Shown: in pieces, positions 1 to 10,385 of the stretch | How the letters are laid out: every line of letters starts with the position of its first letter | How positions within the stretch are numbered: position 1 is the stretch's first letter | Source: Chara braunii | Lineage: Eukaryota > Streptophyta > Charophyceae > Charales > Characeae | Assembly: GCA_003427395.1 (NCBI GenBank) | Contig: BFEA01000981.1 | Location: forward strand, 316,608-351,607 | Direction of reading: 5' to 3' | Length of the DNA stretch: 35,000 nt | Program-made: the position numbers and the translations under genes | The notes under the pieces: model-generated | The model's database searches: none | What the model saw: only the letters and a program-made list of their open reading frames with translations | What the model was told of the DNA's origin: nothing

Positions 1-1071
1 AACCCACGCCAAACCCACGCCAAACCCACGCCAAACCCACGCCAAACCCATGCCCAAACCCACGCGCAACCCATGCCAGACCTACGCCAGACCCACGCCA
101 AACGAACGCCAAACCCACGGTAAACCCACGTGAAACCCACACCCAAACCCATCCCCAAACCCACGCCAAAACCCACACTCAAACCCACGCCAAAACCCAC
201 GCCTAAACCCACGCCTAAACCCACGCCCAAACCCACGCCAAATCACGCCCAAACCCATGCCTAAACCCACGCCCAAACCCACGCCAAACGCACGCCAAAC
301 CCACGCCCAAACCCGCGCCAAACCCACGCCAAACCCACTTCAAACCCACGGTAAACCCACGTCAAACCCACGCTCAAACCCACGCCCAAACCCACGCCCA
401 AACCCACGCCAGACCCATGCCGAAACTCACGCCAAAACCCACGCCCAAACCCACGCGTAAACCCATGCCAAAACCCACGCCAAAACCCACGCCAAACTCA
501 ACCCAAACCCAACCCGTGCCCAAACCCACCCACGCAAAACCCAACCCACGCCAAACCTATCCCACGCAAAACCAAACCCAAACCTAACCCACGCTAAACC
601 CACGCCAAACCCATGCCACACCATACTTATGCCAAACCCACGCTAAGCCCACGCCAAACCCACTAGTTAGAGTGGGAACCCAAACCCACGCCAAACCCTT
701 ACCAAACCCACACCAAACTCACGCCAAACCCAAACCCAAACCCACGCCTAACCCACGCCAAACCCACGCCAAACCCCTACGCCAAACCCACGTCAAACCC
801 ACGCCAAACCCACGCAAAAACCACGCCAAAACCACGCCCAAACCCACGTCCAAACCCACGCCAAACCCACGCCTAAAACTACACCTAAACCCACGCCTAA
901 ACCCACGACTATACCCACACCTGAACCCACGCCAAACCCACGCCAAACCCACGCCAAACGCACACCAAACCCACGCCCAAACCCACGCCTAAACCCACGC
1001 TTAAACCCACGCCCAAACCCACGCCTAAACCCACGCCCAAACCCACGCCAAACCCACACCAAACCCACACC
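1..1071. repeat. Degenerate AAACCCACGCC minisatellite
   Basis: A head-to-tail array of 11-12 bp units of the form AAACCCACGCC(A/C), with many single-base variants (ACGCC, ACGTC, ATGCC, ACACC) and one short interruption near 660-680. The unit shares the AAACCC core with the plant telomere repeat but lacks the intervening T, so it is not telomeric. The lack of stops makes open frames on both strands that read as Pro-Thr-Lys or Gly-Val-Trp repeats; these are by-products of the repeat and not genes. The array continues off the left edge. It stops sharply at 1071, where homology to the second long-repeat copy begins. That second copy has no such array at the matching point. Confidence 0.95.
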
Positions 1072-2942
1072 GTCAGACAAAATACCCTTAGAAGGGTAGT
1101 TTGCCATGTCTTTGCATTCGGCATGGTGGCAGCATCAGCTACCATGACGTAGCCGGTCTGGAACGAGAAGGGTGTGCACGCTTGGCGTGACACTGGAAGC
1201 AAAATCCTCGACCACTGAGGCCGGGGCAAAAAAAAGCGGTGAGAAAATTTCGTTAAGTGTGTGCGCGCGTTACTATAACGAGCGCCTTGATGATTAGGTT
1301 CATTAGTGATACCCCCCGACAGAAGAGGTCGAAGGGTCAGTTGGGTTAATATTGTGTCAGGTAGATCTACGACATGCACTGGAACTTGGTCTGGTACCTA
1401 TCTGTCTACTGGTACCAGGGGTTTAAAATTTTTCAACTTCCTGCCTCCGAGTCGAGTACCCGCGACATTACCTCTACTTGGTGTAGTACCAGCCTGCCCG
1501 CCACTTGGGTGATTACCCCACTGCGACCCTTAATGCCGCGGCCACGGCTAAGTACCGGTCCTTCGGGCCTTCCGATGAAAGTATGTGCAAGGCAATAGGC
1601 ATTCAGATAGGCAAGTACATTAGCAAATGTGCACGTTAGCGCGGGCTAGAATGGGCTCAGGCCGTTGGTTAGACTGAGCCGCGTTACTTTATATACACTA
1701 GAACTACTCCCCTTTTACCCGAAGTAGGAGCTAGCTCTATAGGTTTCAATACATGATTGATATGCAGGGGATCTGGGGATCAAGGCCTGTCGCCCTCAGA
1801 GCAAGCTCCCTTTTTGATAGGGAGCTCTTCTCTCGTTTCGCCTGGAGTTTAAACGCCCGGGACTTGAATCCGCGACCTCTTTAGCAGAGTTAGAAAAGGT
1901 AGTTGTCTCGTTGAAAAACGAGATACTACGTTTAGTAGTTAGATTCGTTCGTTCTTTTATTTTACTTTTTTTATTATTATTATCTAGGAAGTAGATTCGT
2001 TTCCTTTGTTTTTATTACTTTTTATTTTCCCTTTCCCTGCAACTGCTAAATTTCAGATTCGTTTAGTGAACCTACATCCAAAATCCAGGCTGGTTCGGCA
2101 GAAGGAAGGCTAGAGGCCCGACCGTCTACCGTGAAGCCGTTCCCCTATAGCACGGGGGTCCCTCGCCAAGGAGAGAACAAGCCACCGCGAGATCACGCAG
2201 AAGCGAGATCGGGAGCGGCCGCTTGCTGGGGAGAGCGCAGAGAGGTGAAGGGTAGTGCGCGCGAAAAACTAGGAAGGACTACTCGTAAGGAGAAAGAAAA
2301 GGACCGCGGGAGAAGGAGGAGAAACGCGCGAGAGGAGAAGAAGAAGAAGCAGTAGAAGGAGGAGGAGAGAGGGAAGGAGGAAGAACAACGAACCTGGCTT
2401 TACGAACGGCGATGACGAGGCGAGGCTGAACTCGTCAACTGCCTGGCATAACGAGGAACACGCGAGTGCCCTACGAGGGTCAAAGGAGACGTGCGCAGTT
2501 GTCGACGCGACCATTCGAAGGGGAACACGGAAAGAGCAGGAGGAAAACCACGCGGAGGTAGGGAAAGACCGCGCAGAGGAAGAAGAAAGCGCGGAGGAAG
2601 AAGAAAGCGCAGAGGAGGAAGAAGAAGAAGAAGAAGGGAGAAGGAGAAGGAAGAAGAAGAAGACGAAGGATAGGAGAAGAAAAGAGAGAAGCAGGGAAAG
2701 ATACTTACCTGAGCAACGGCAACGATAGCAATGACGACAACGACGGTAACGAAGACGGTGACGACGACGAGGAGCGGGAGGAAAGAACGGGTAAGTCCCG
2801 TCCCACGCAACCAATCCAGATACTCCCATCGAATAGAATAAAGGTAATAATAATAATATAAGTAATATAAATAAATAAATAAATAAAATAAAACCAATGA
2901 ATCTGCCACTAAATGTGGAAAGATTCACTTCGCTCTGGTGTG

Positions 2943-2950
2943 TATAAAAG
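2943..2950 (+). promoter_or_regulatory. TATA-box candidate
   Basis: TATAAAAG at the left edge of module M1, preserved in copy 2 at 28229-28236 as part of TATATAAAAG. It could be a core promoter for transcription rightward through the repeat. There is no mapped start site, and the same string can arise by chance in AT-rich DNA. Confidence 0.3.
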
Positions 2951-2954
2951 AAGG

Positions 2955-3415
2955 GGGAGAGAGAGTTCTTCTTCTTCCTACTCTCAGTCCCACTTCTTCT
3001 TCTCACCCTCTCATCACCTGTTTTCTCAGTATCAGTAGACTACGACAGAGAATGAGAAAGTTATGACTGGAGACTTGACGACGTTGATCCAGACTCGACA
3101 ATAGGATTCAAACATTTTGACGAGGGACTATTTGGGCCTGTGTCGAAGACTTGGTAATGACGACATTCCCATCTTCCCATCTTCTTCGTCTAACCGCCCT
3201 CTTCTTCGTATGATTATGGTTGGGGTTGGCGCAGTTTCCCTATGTAAAGCGCCAGACCCCTTTGCACTATGGAATGATGATGATGATGTATGATCGGGGC
3301 TGCATTGCAATATTGATTGTTCGGATCATTGTACCTAAGTTTTCCACTACGCTATCTCGTACTTTGTACGGGAGATCGGTCTTCGATCCAGTCTACATCG
3401 ATACAATAGGCAACA
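2955..3415 (+). repeat. Interspersed module, copy M1
   Basis: First of four related modules inside the long repeat. It has a TC-rich leader (CTCAGTCCCACTTCTTCTTC, CACCCTCTC, then a GCAGACTAC-like end), a GACGAGG..TATTTGGG segment, CTTCGTCT, then GTAAAGCGCCAGACCCC, an ATGATGATG run, a TTGCAATATTGAT segment, TCGGATCATTG and CGCTATCTCGTAC. M2 and M3 carry the same landmarks in the same order, with heavy substitution. The diverged equivalent in copy 2 of the long repeat is at about 28240-28695. Confidence 0.8.
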
Positions 3416-3604
3416 TGGGGGCGCGTGTGTGTGAGAGAGAGAAGGAGAGACCGAGAGAGAGAAAGAGATGGAGATCAAAGAAAGGAGAGAAGGAAAGAGA
3501 GGGAAAGAGCCTATAAGTCCCCTACCCGCTTCTCGCCGCATGCTACTTGGAACGGTAGAATGAGCTAATAAAAAAGTGGTAGTATATATATTTCCATGTT
3601 GCAG

Positions 3605-3620
3605 CGGAAGATTCATTCCG
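3605..3620. promoter_or_regulatory. Palindromic GAAnnTTC element (heat-shock-element-like)
   Basis: CGGAAGATTCATTCCG is an inverted repeat (CGGAA..TTCCG) containing GAAGATTC, which fits the minimal GAAnnTTC heat-shock-element arrangement. The same 16-mer recurs at 5349-5364 and 28890-28905, and with one change at 30556-30571, in otherwise diverged surroundings. A regulatory role is inference. Confidence 0.35.
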
Positions 3621-3940
3621 TTTTTGCTCATCCTAACGATGGAGTATGTGTGTGTGCATACATGGGTGCATGGGCATGCGTGCATGTATGGGAGAGTGTG
3701 TGTGTAAGTGTAAGAGAGAGAGAGATCCTGGTTAAATCTATGACCGTCACCGTCGCCGTCGTAAAAAGTCAGATACGACTGTATCTGACTGTAGAGGTAA
3801 CTAGAATACATTTATTATGACTTACTTATATTATTATTGTTATTACTAATATTGTTATTATTATGTTACTATTTCCACTATTATTTATTGTTGTTTATTT
3901 TATATATATTTTATTCATTATGGATAGATTGTTGCAATTA

Positions 3941-4076
3941 CCGATCTTGAACGAGAAATGCCTAGTAAGCACGAGTCATCAGCTCGCGCTGATTAAGTCT
4001 GTGCCCTACCGATCTTGAACGAGAAATGCCTAGTAAGCACGAGTCATCAGCTCGTGCTGATTACGTCCGTGTCCTT
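3941..4076. repeat. 68-bp tandem duplication found only in copy 1
   Basis: Two units (3941-4008 and 4009-4076), each starting CCGATCTTGAACGAGAAATG. Copy 2 has a single unit beginning at 29218. Each unit holds CACGAG..CTCGTG and ATCAGC..GCTGAT inverted repeats (perfect in the second unit), which overlap and so could form alternative hairpins. Confidence 0.85.
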
Positions 4077-4559
4077 TGTACACGCCACCCGTCGCTCTTA
4101 CCGATTAAATGGTCCGGTGAAGTATCGGGATCGCGGTGATCCCGACGGCTTGCCGATGAAGAGGGGGGGGCTGTGCCAAGCTGTCCATTATGTGACTCCG
4201 ACACGTGCTACTTCATTTCTTCTTAGCCTTTGCCTCCGTGGAAATGTTCTGAGATGCACGCCGTCATTATGGCTTTCATGCCAATGTAAATAAATAAATA
4301 AATAAATAAATAGAATAATAAAATCAAAGGAATCTACAGCTAGGATACAGATACATACATTGTCGCACTGTATATGTGTATACGTGTACATGTGTGTGTG
4401 TGTAAGGGTGGAGGCCGGAGGCACTTACCTGTAGCGCCATTGCTCCGTCTTCGTCTTCGAGGTACCTGCAGCAAGACGCCACGTTCAGAGGTTAGGGCCA
4501 GATACACGAGAGGGAGAGAGATGAGAGAGAGAGAGAGAGAGGGAGAGAGAGAGAGAGAG

Positions 4560-5010
4560 AGAAAGTTTTTTTTCTTTCTCTTCTAAATCCACCATCTCTC
4601 CTCACCCTCTCGCTACCTAACTTCTGAGTACCCGCAGACTACAAGGAGGGGGAGATCGATGGCTTTGGAGCTTGATGACATTGGATTCAGGCTTGGCATT
4701 GGGATTCAGACATGTGACGAGGGGTTATTTGGGACCATGCCAAAGATTTGGTGTTGACAACATTCTTCTTGTCTGGTCCCTCCTTTCGTCTGATCCCACC
4801 CCCTTCGTCTGTGTATGGCAAGGGGTTGGCGCATCCTTCCTGTGTATAGCGCCAGGCCCCTCACACCATCGGACGATGATGATGCATATTGGGCCTGCAT
4901 TGCAACATTGATAGTTCGGATCATTGGTACCCAAGTCTTCCGCTACACTATCTCACACTTGTAAGAGAGGTCGGTTCTTGATCTGGTATGCATGATACAA
5001 TGGGCTACGG
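4560..5010 (+). repeat. Interspersed module, copy M2
   Basis: Same landmark order as M1: TC-rich leader ending CCGCAGACTAC, GACGAGGGGTTATTTGGG, CTTCGTCTG, TGTATAGCGCCAGGCCCC, ATGATGATGCATATTGGG, TCGGATCATTGGTACC, CACTATCTC. It is followed by a GT-then-GA-rich tract and then CTTACCT at about 5119. The equivalent in copy 2 is about 29760-30205, where GCGCCAG has become GCGTCAG. Confidence 0.8.
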
Positions 5011-5423
5011 GGTGTGGGCGTGTGTGTGAGGGAGAGTATGAAGGAGAGAGAGAAAAATCGAAAAGGGGAGAGAGATAAGGAGAATGGGAAAGGAGAGAGA
5101 GAGGGAAAGAGAGAGAAAAACTTACCTATTGCTCGATTATCGGCCGCTGTAGTGTGTCAATATTTGACGTTGTGCCTCTCCTACAGTGGCTGTATCGGAT
5201 AAGTTCACAAACGTTATTATTTTATTATTATTATTACAGTCACTATTATTATTGTCATTATTATTATTATTATTATTATTATTACAGTTGCTGTCATTAT
5301 TAATAATAGAGATAGAACAAAATGATAGTGTGTATTTCCACGTTTCTGCGGAAGATTCATTCCGTTTTTGCTCGTCCTATCGATGGGATGTGTGTGCGCG
5401 AGACGTTCGTGATTCGACCATTG

Positions 5424-5427
<4 letters not shown>

Positions 5428-5486
<59 letters not shown>
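5428..5486. repeat. GA microsatellite
   Basis: An almost pure (GA)n run of about 59 bp. The matching run in copy 2 (30630-30657) is half as long. Confidence 0.95.
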
Positions 5487-5491
<5 letters not shown>

Positions 5492-5864
5492 CTTCTCCCT
5501 CTTTCTAAATCTACCATCTCTTCTTCACCCTCTCTCCATCGGATTTCTCAGTGCCTGCGGACTATGTATGAGAGAGAGAGAGGGAGAGGGAGTTATGATC
5601 ATGGGCAACGTACCAGGCGATAGGAAGTCCCCGAGACCGCAACTGACCACGCGCGAACTCCACAAAAAAAAAGGTTGAGTGATGGCGGTCAAGTCTTTCG
5701 TTACAAACGCCGAAATGATCTATACCGCGTGCATGTGTGTGTGTGTGTGTGCGTGTACGTGTGTGGGTATGTGTATAAGAGAAGGAGCGGAGGATTCTCG
5801 CCTGGACTGCCGATTTCTTATCAACTCCAAACATGTATCTGATTAAAACGATAAGTCATATTTA

Positions 5865-5868
<4 letters not shown>

Positions 5869-5936
<68 letters not shown>

Positions 5937-5965
5937 TCTTTTCGTTTTGTTCTTCTTGGTGATAC

Positions 5966-6020
<55 letters not shown>
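5869..6020. repeat. Paired TTA microsatellites
   Basis: Two (TTA)n runs (5869-5936 and 5966-6020) separated by a 29-bp TTCTTTTCG..GGTGATAC spacer. They are repeated with identical lengths at about 31020-31171. The poly-Leu and poly-Asn frames read across them are artefacts. Confidence 0.95.
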
Positions 6021-6022
<2 letters not shown>

Positions 6023-6261
6023 TGCTTTTACTTTTTGCTTGCCTACCTACCACATGCGCACGGTGAAAACGTACGAGAACGATGATGCATTCGTCGGTGG
6101 CATCCTGAGGTTGGCCGTCGTCCGTCCGGCTTACTGAAACGCACGCTTGGGCGGTTCGTGTTGCTCATGTTGTGGTCGTAGTCTGTTGCTTGTCGTGTTG
6201 GATCATGTTGCAGACTGCGTTGAGTTTGGTTAGCAAGCAATGGCAAGGAGAGAAATGTAGA

Positions 6262-6700
6262 GAGAGAGTTCTTCTTCTTCCTCTTCTCAGTCCACCATCT
6301 TCTTCTCCCCCTCTCAATATCTGACTTCACTGCATCCGCAGACTAAGAGAGAGAGGGGACAAAACTTGGTGATATCGGATCCAGACCCGGCTTTTGGGAT
6401 TTCAGACATAGGCAAGGAGGGGAATATTTGGGACTCGTGACGAGACTTGGCGTTGGCGACTTTCTCATCTCCCCGTCTGACCCCTCCTCTTCGTTTGTAT
6501 ATGTCTGGACCCGGCGTCTTCTTCCTGTGTATAGCGCCAGGTCCGTTCACACCTTGCGATAAGCCTTATGCATGTTTGGTCTGCGTTGGATCATTAATTG
6601 GGCTAGTCATTGGTGTCCTAGCATTCTGCCTTCCTATCTTGTACTACGAAGAAGAGGTTAGTCCCGGTCTGGTTAGGACTGGTATCTAAATCTTCCACTG
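6262..6700 (+). repeat. Interspersed module, copy M3
   Basis: Same landmarks again: TC-rich leader ending CCGCAGACTAAG, GGAATATTTGGGACTCGTGA, CCTCTTCGTTTG, TGTGTATAGCGCCAGG, CACACCTTGCGATAAG, GGTCTGCGTTGGATCATT, CTTCCACTGCGCTATAAAAC. It lies in the identical block, so copy 2 (about 31413-31851) matches it exactly. Confidence 0.75.
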
Positions 6701-7794
6701 CGCTATAAAACACCATTTTGTAAGTATCGGAATGAAGATTGCAGGTTGAGATTCCACTTGCGCCGCAATTTTCCATTCAGTCATTTTCGTCACATTGCAG
6801 ACCCTTGGTTTATATGTACATCGCCCATCTGGGTATGTAACAGACAGAAAAAGAGAAGAAAACGAAAGATTGGAGAAAGGAAAGATCGGATATGAAGAGG
6901 GAGAAGAAAGATTGGAGGAAGAAAGAAAATGGAGAGAAGGATAGAGAAAGGAGAGAGAGAGAGGAGAAAGGAGGGGATAGGTGAAGGACGATGATAATGA
7001 TGATGTGAGGTCACGTACCTGGCATTAGGTGATGGTCTGCATGGGTGACATATTCAAGTACTTCGGGCTGCCGCTGATATCAACAGTTGCATTGCCTTTG
7101 TAATCTGTAGTAGCTGTGTAGGAGTAGGATGGGCGCTTAGCGCCAAGTAGGAGAGGGAAGGGACTGGACTCTTGTGTTGATGAGGAGAGAGTGTGCTCTC
7201 CTAAACATCAGTTTCCATTGCTACGGACCTCCGTCGGTGTATTATTGGTACAATATTGCTCTGTGGACACGGTGTGACCTGTTGGCTTTCAATATGACAG
7301 TGTAGTCTGGAGATGTCATCTCGCTGTTGTTTAATATTCTTCGTTGGATTATTATTATTATTATTAGTGTATTATTATTATTATTATTATTATTATTAGT
7401 AGTAGTAGTAGTAGGATTACTAATATTATTATTATTATTGGTATTATTGTTAGAAGTCTGTGGATTCAATGACTAAGGTTATGAGTGATAAGACAGACAT
7501 GCCTGGTGCTTAACGCGGTAGCATGATCCGAGATCAGCTCGTACTTTGGGAAAGTTGTTGACGAGAATAATGACATTGTAGTTGTGGGCCAGATAGAAGT
7601 TCGATATTGGTTCCTTGTTGATGATGAGGAAGTTGTATCAACATCGTTACCCTTGCGCTCGTGCTGTGTTCTTATTTGGTGAAATCCGTGCTGCAATTCT
7701 NTTTTTGGTTCAGAGTCAAGACTACCTAGACTCTTGTGTTTGATGCATGTTGATTGTTGAAGTACGCTATTGATCATCCCCAGATATTTAAATG

Positions 7795-8580
7795 TACAGA
7801 CCAGTCAGATCAGTGAAACGAACGCATTCTGACAAACAGCCAGACAAGCAGATAATGCCAAACGGGCACACGGTCAGAGATTCAGGCGAAAACGAAAACA
7901 GATAAGTAGACAGACAGATGAACTAAATGGATGGGTACCAGCAGACGGGCAGACATGACATACAGTCAGTCTGACAGGCACAAAAAGTTTGGACACACAC
8001 ATACGCACATAGTCAGTTGGGAAGGCACAAACAAACACTCGGACAGACACACGAGAACAGACACATTCGGAACACGGTCAGACACAGTCTGGCACATAGT
8101 CAGACACAGTCAGGTACACAAACCCACAGATAACACAATCACACAACGCAGCCAGAAAGCACAGATATACAGACGCTGTGACAGAGTCGCAGTGACACAC
8201 GGACAAAGGGGCATAATACCCGGTGACACACACGTAAACATGGGAAACAGACACAGTGTCACGGGCAGGTAGTACACGATCCTACACGGTGCACAGTAAG
8301 AATACGGTGCACAGACATACGGTGCAAGGGTCAGGTACAGCGTGTCTCACAGATGTATGGTGACATAGTCACAGTAACACGTACACAAAACACGCAAGGA
8401 CACTGTATCGGACAAGACACAGTCACGGTGACGCATACACAGTCAGCCAGACTAGCGCAGAGCAAACAAAACACAGATATACTGAGAAAGGGGCAGACAG
8501 ACAATGACACAATCACGGTGACGCACAGACAAACAAAGGCGCAAAGGTATATGGAAACACACGCACACGTAGAACTCAAC
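7795..8580. repeat. CAGACA/GTGACA-rich low-complexity DNA
   Basis: A purine-, A- and C-rich stretch without a fixed period, built from short words such as CAGACAGA, ACACAGTCA, CGGTGACAC and GTGCACAG. GTCAC and GTGAC occur close together, giving many small dyads, for example CAGTCACGGTGACGC near 8420 and again near 8513. Similar stretches lie at 8889-9130 and 9405-9965. The frames open across it have low-complexity composition and are not supported as genes. The copy at 32946-33731 is identical. Confidence 0.8.
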
Positions 8581-9159
8581 TAGCGGCTATCGTCGCTAGC
8601 TACTCCTACGCGAAGGAGGTGTAGCTGCACTATCTCTCCCCTTGCCCACTTCAGCTTTGGGCTCTCTGCAAACCTCCTTGGACAAATCACTGTGGCAGCA
8701 CTCCCGCATGGCTCACGCAGGAATGAAAAGGATGGTTGATTGCGGCCTCCTGATTTATACTTTTGTGACTCGTTGGTCTGCCCTGTTTCCCTGGCCTACG
8801 GTGTACACAGTCCCAGACGGTACTTGCTTGACTGGACTGGACTGGCTGGACTGGTACTGATTGAGTCGTGCCGCAACGCCGGTGAAAGAAAGGAGGGGGG
8901 GGGGCAAACAGGCATGGACATACAGACTGTCGAACAGATAAACAATCTGAAGCAAATAGCGAGACACCGTCAACCAGACAGGTTGTGGCTGGCAGACAGG
9001 CTCAACATGGACAGACACACACCTATCGAGGCAAGCACAGATGTGCAGGCAGACTGAAAACAGACAGGCTGGACAGACAAAACAACAAACAGACAGTCAG
9101 ACGGCAGACAGGCAGGTGGCAAAAACAGATGAGAAATAGACAGGGAGGAAGGCTTACAT

Positions 9160-9400
9160 ATGGCACCATAACTCTTCTTCGTCTGATTTGCCTCCTCCTC
9201 GTCTGTATATGATTGAGGGACTGGAGCGCTCCCTGTGTAAGTACCAGACCCTTTCACACCCTGCGATGGTGATGGTGTATGCCTGATCTGCGTTTTGATA
9301 TTGATTGGTCTGATCATTGGCACTTTAACCTTCGCCGCGCTATCCTGTACTACGTGAGAAAAGGGATGATCTTGTTCTGGTCTGCACCATTACACTATCG
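9160..9400 (+). repeat. Interspersed module, copy M4 (short)
   Basis: The most diverged and shortest of the four: it lacks the TC leader but keeps CTTCTTCGTCTGATTTG, CTGTGTAAGTACCAGACC, CACACCCTGCGATGGTGATG, GTCTGATCATTGGCAC and CGCGCTATCCTGTAC. It lies in a CACA/CAGACA-rich background. The counterpart in copy 2 is about 34310-34545. Confidence 0.7.
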
Positions 9401-9404
9401 ATGC

Positions 9405-9965
9405 GTGTCACACAGGTACACAGGTAACACATGCATGGGGATAGTCACGCAGAGACTGAAACACGGTGCACAGCACCTACACAGTCACACATAGATTGTG
9501 ACATAGGGTGACACAGGTATGGAGACCCACGGTGCACAGTCACCCACACGGTCACATACAGACTAAGGCATAGAGTGATGTTGGGGCGCTCACGCAAGAT
9601 AAATAATGATACAGTGACATAAACGAGCACTAACGCAGTTACACGACACGCATACACAATTCATAGTGACAGAGATTGAAAGACTGTGCAGATACACAGG
9701 CACGCAACCACTGTGACATACATAGATACTGTGAGGTACACGGATGCTGTGATAAACACGGACAGATGCTGTGGCACAGACAGATACGGTGAGACACAGA
9801 CCGTGACATGCGCAGCGTGACATAGACTATGACCTACACCGCAAAATACAAACAAGAACATACGGTGAGACAGATACACTGTGACACACACGGAGAAAAG
9901 ACACATACACGCTGAGAGTGAAACAGGGAGAGAGAGAAAGAACAGAGAAAGAGAGAAGAGAAAAC
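9405..9965. repeat. GTGACA/CACGGT-rich low-complexity DNA
   Basis: Same word family as 7795-8580: ACACGGTGCACAG, GTGACATAGA, GATGCTGTG and ACGGTGAGACA recur at irregular spacing. It ends in a GA-rich tract followed by ACATACCTG at about 9964. The diverged copy starts at about 34546 and runs to the window end. Confidence 0.75.
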
Positions 9966-10290
9966 ATACCTGACATACAAACACGGTCTGCACTAGTAGT
10001 GACGTCAAGTACATTGGACTTTACAGTCGAAGTGAGCATGTTGTGTGAATGCGGCTGTAGGAGGGTAGGCAAGTAGTATGAGTTGGGCATTGGGCGCCGG
10101 ACATAGGAGAGCGACCATGGATAATGAGTTGGTATAGGCCTGAGGGCTTGAGCATTGGCTCATTATGTCATCATATTGCTCTATTTGGCTGGATTCTCGG
10201 TGCTATGATATGCGTTGCTTGTATACGAATTATTCAGACATTTGAATTGTCTCACAACTTGGGTTTGGATATCAATCGCATTCGTGGTTA

Positions 10291-10346
10291 TTATCATTAT
10301 TATTATTATTATTATTATTATTGGTATTATTATTATTATTTTTATT

Positions 10347-10385
<39 letters not shown>

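Larger units (their letters stand above)
5574..8615. repeat. 3,042-bp block identical to 30725-33766
   Basis: Within the diverged long repeat this block has a constant offset of 25151 and I find no difference. It spans two long TTA microsatellites of equal length and an N at 7701 mirrored at 32852. The first mismatches outside it are at 5573 (A against T) and 8616 (G against C). Content is a GT microsatellite, TTA runs at 5869-5936, 5966-6020 and 7351-7445, repeat module 3, and a CAGACA/GTGACA-rich stretch from about 7800. No gene is supported. Confidence 0.9.
1072..9860. repeat. Long direct repeat, copy 1 (candidate part of giant 5' LTR)
   Basis: This stretch is repeated in the same orientation at 26316-35000. 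The first shared bases are GTC(A/G)GACAAAATACCCTT at 1072 and 26316. The last visible shared bases are 9841-9860 against 34981-35000, so the match is cut off by the window edge and not by loss of homology. A hand comparison of about 205 bases (1096-1300 against 26341-26545) gives roughly 12 differences. Indels separate the copies: a 68-bp tandem duplication at 3941-4076 is present only here, and about 22 bp at 26838-26860 is present only in copy 2. No convincing gene is seen. Content is GA-rich tracts, TTA/GT/GA microsatellites, a repeated ~300-450 bp module and CACA-rich DNA. It is read as part of an LTR because the far side of this non-coding block abuts a primer-binding site. Confidence 0.9.

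Noticed and set aside
82-992. Several open frames of 65-106 codons on both strands (Pro/Thr/Lys-rich or Gly/Val/Trp-rich)
   Set aside because: They are read from the minisatellite, whose unit lacks stops in most frames; the composition is purely repetitive.
1-1071. Telomere or interstitial telomere repeat
   Set aside because: The unit shares AAACCC but is 11-12 bp and carries ACGCC; no (CCCTAAA)n run is present.
909-1379. Minus-strand frame beginning MHVVDLPDTILTQL, also open at 26258-26623
   Set aside because: It is open in both copies, but most nucleotide differences change the amino acid and the C-terminal ends differ (one runs into the minisatellite), so there is no sign of selection. 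No family recognised.
2269-3006. 245-codon minus-strand Ser/Leu-rich frame, with partial equivalents at 27475-28292
   Set aside because: It is read across a GA-rich tract; low complexity, not collinear between the two long-repeat copies, and no domain.
5833-6066. Poly-Leu and poly-Asn frames (also at 30984-31217)
   Set aside because: Direct translation of TTA microsatellites.
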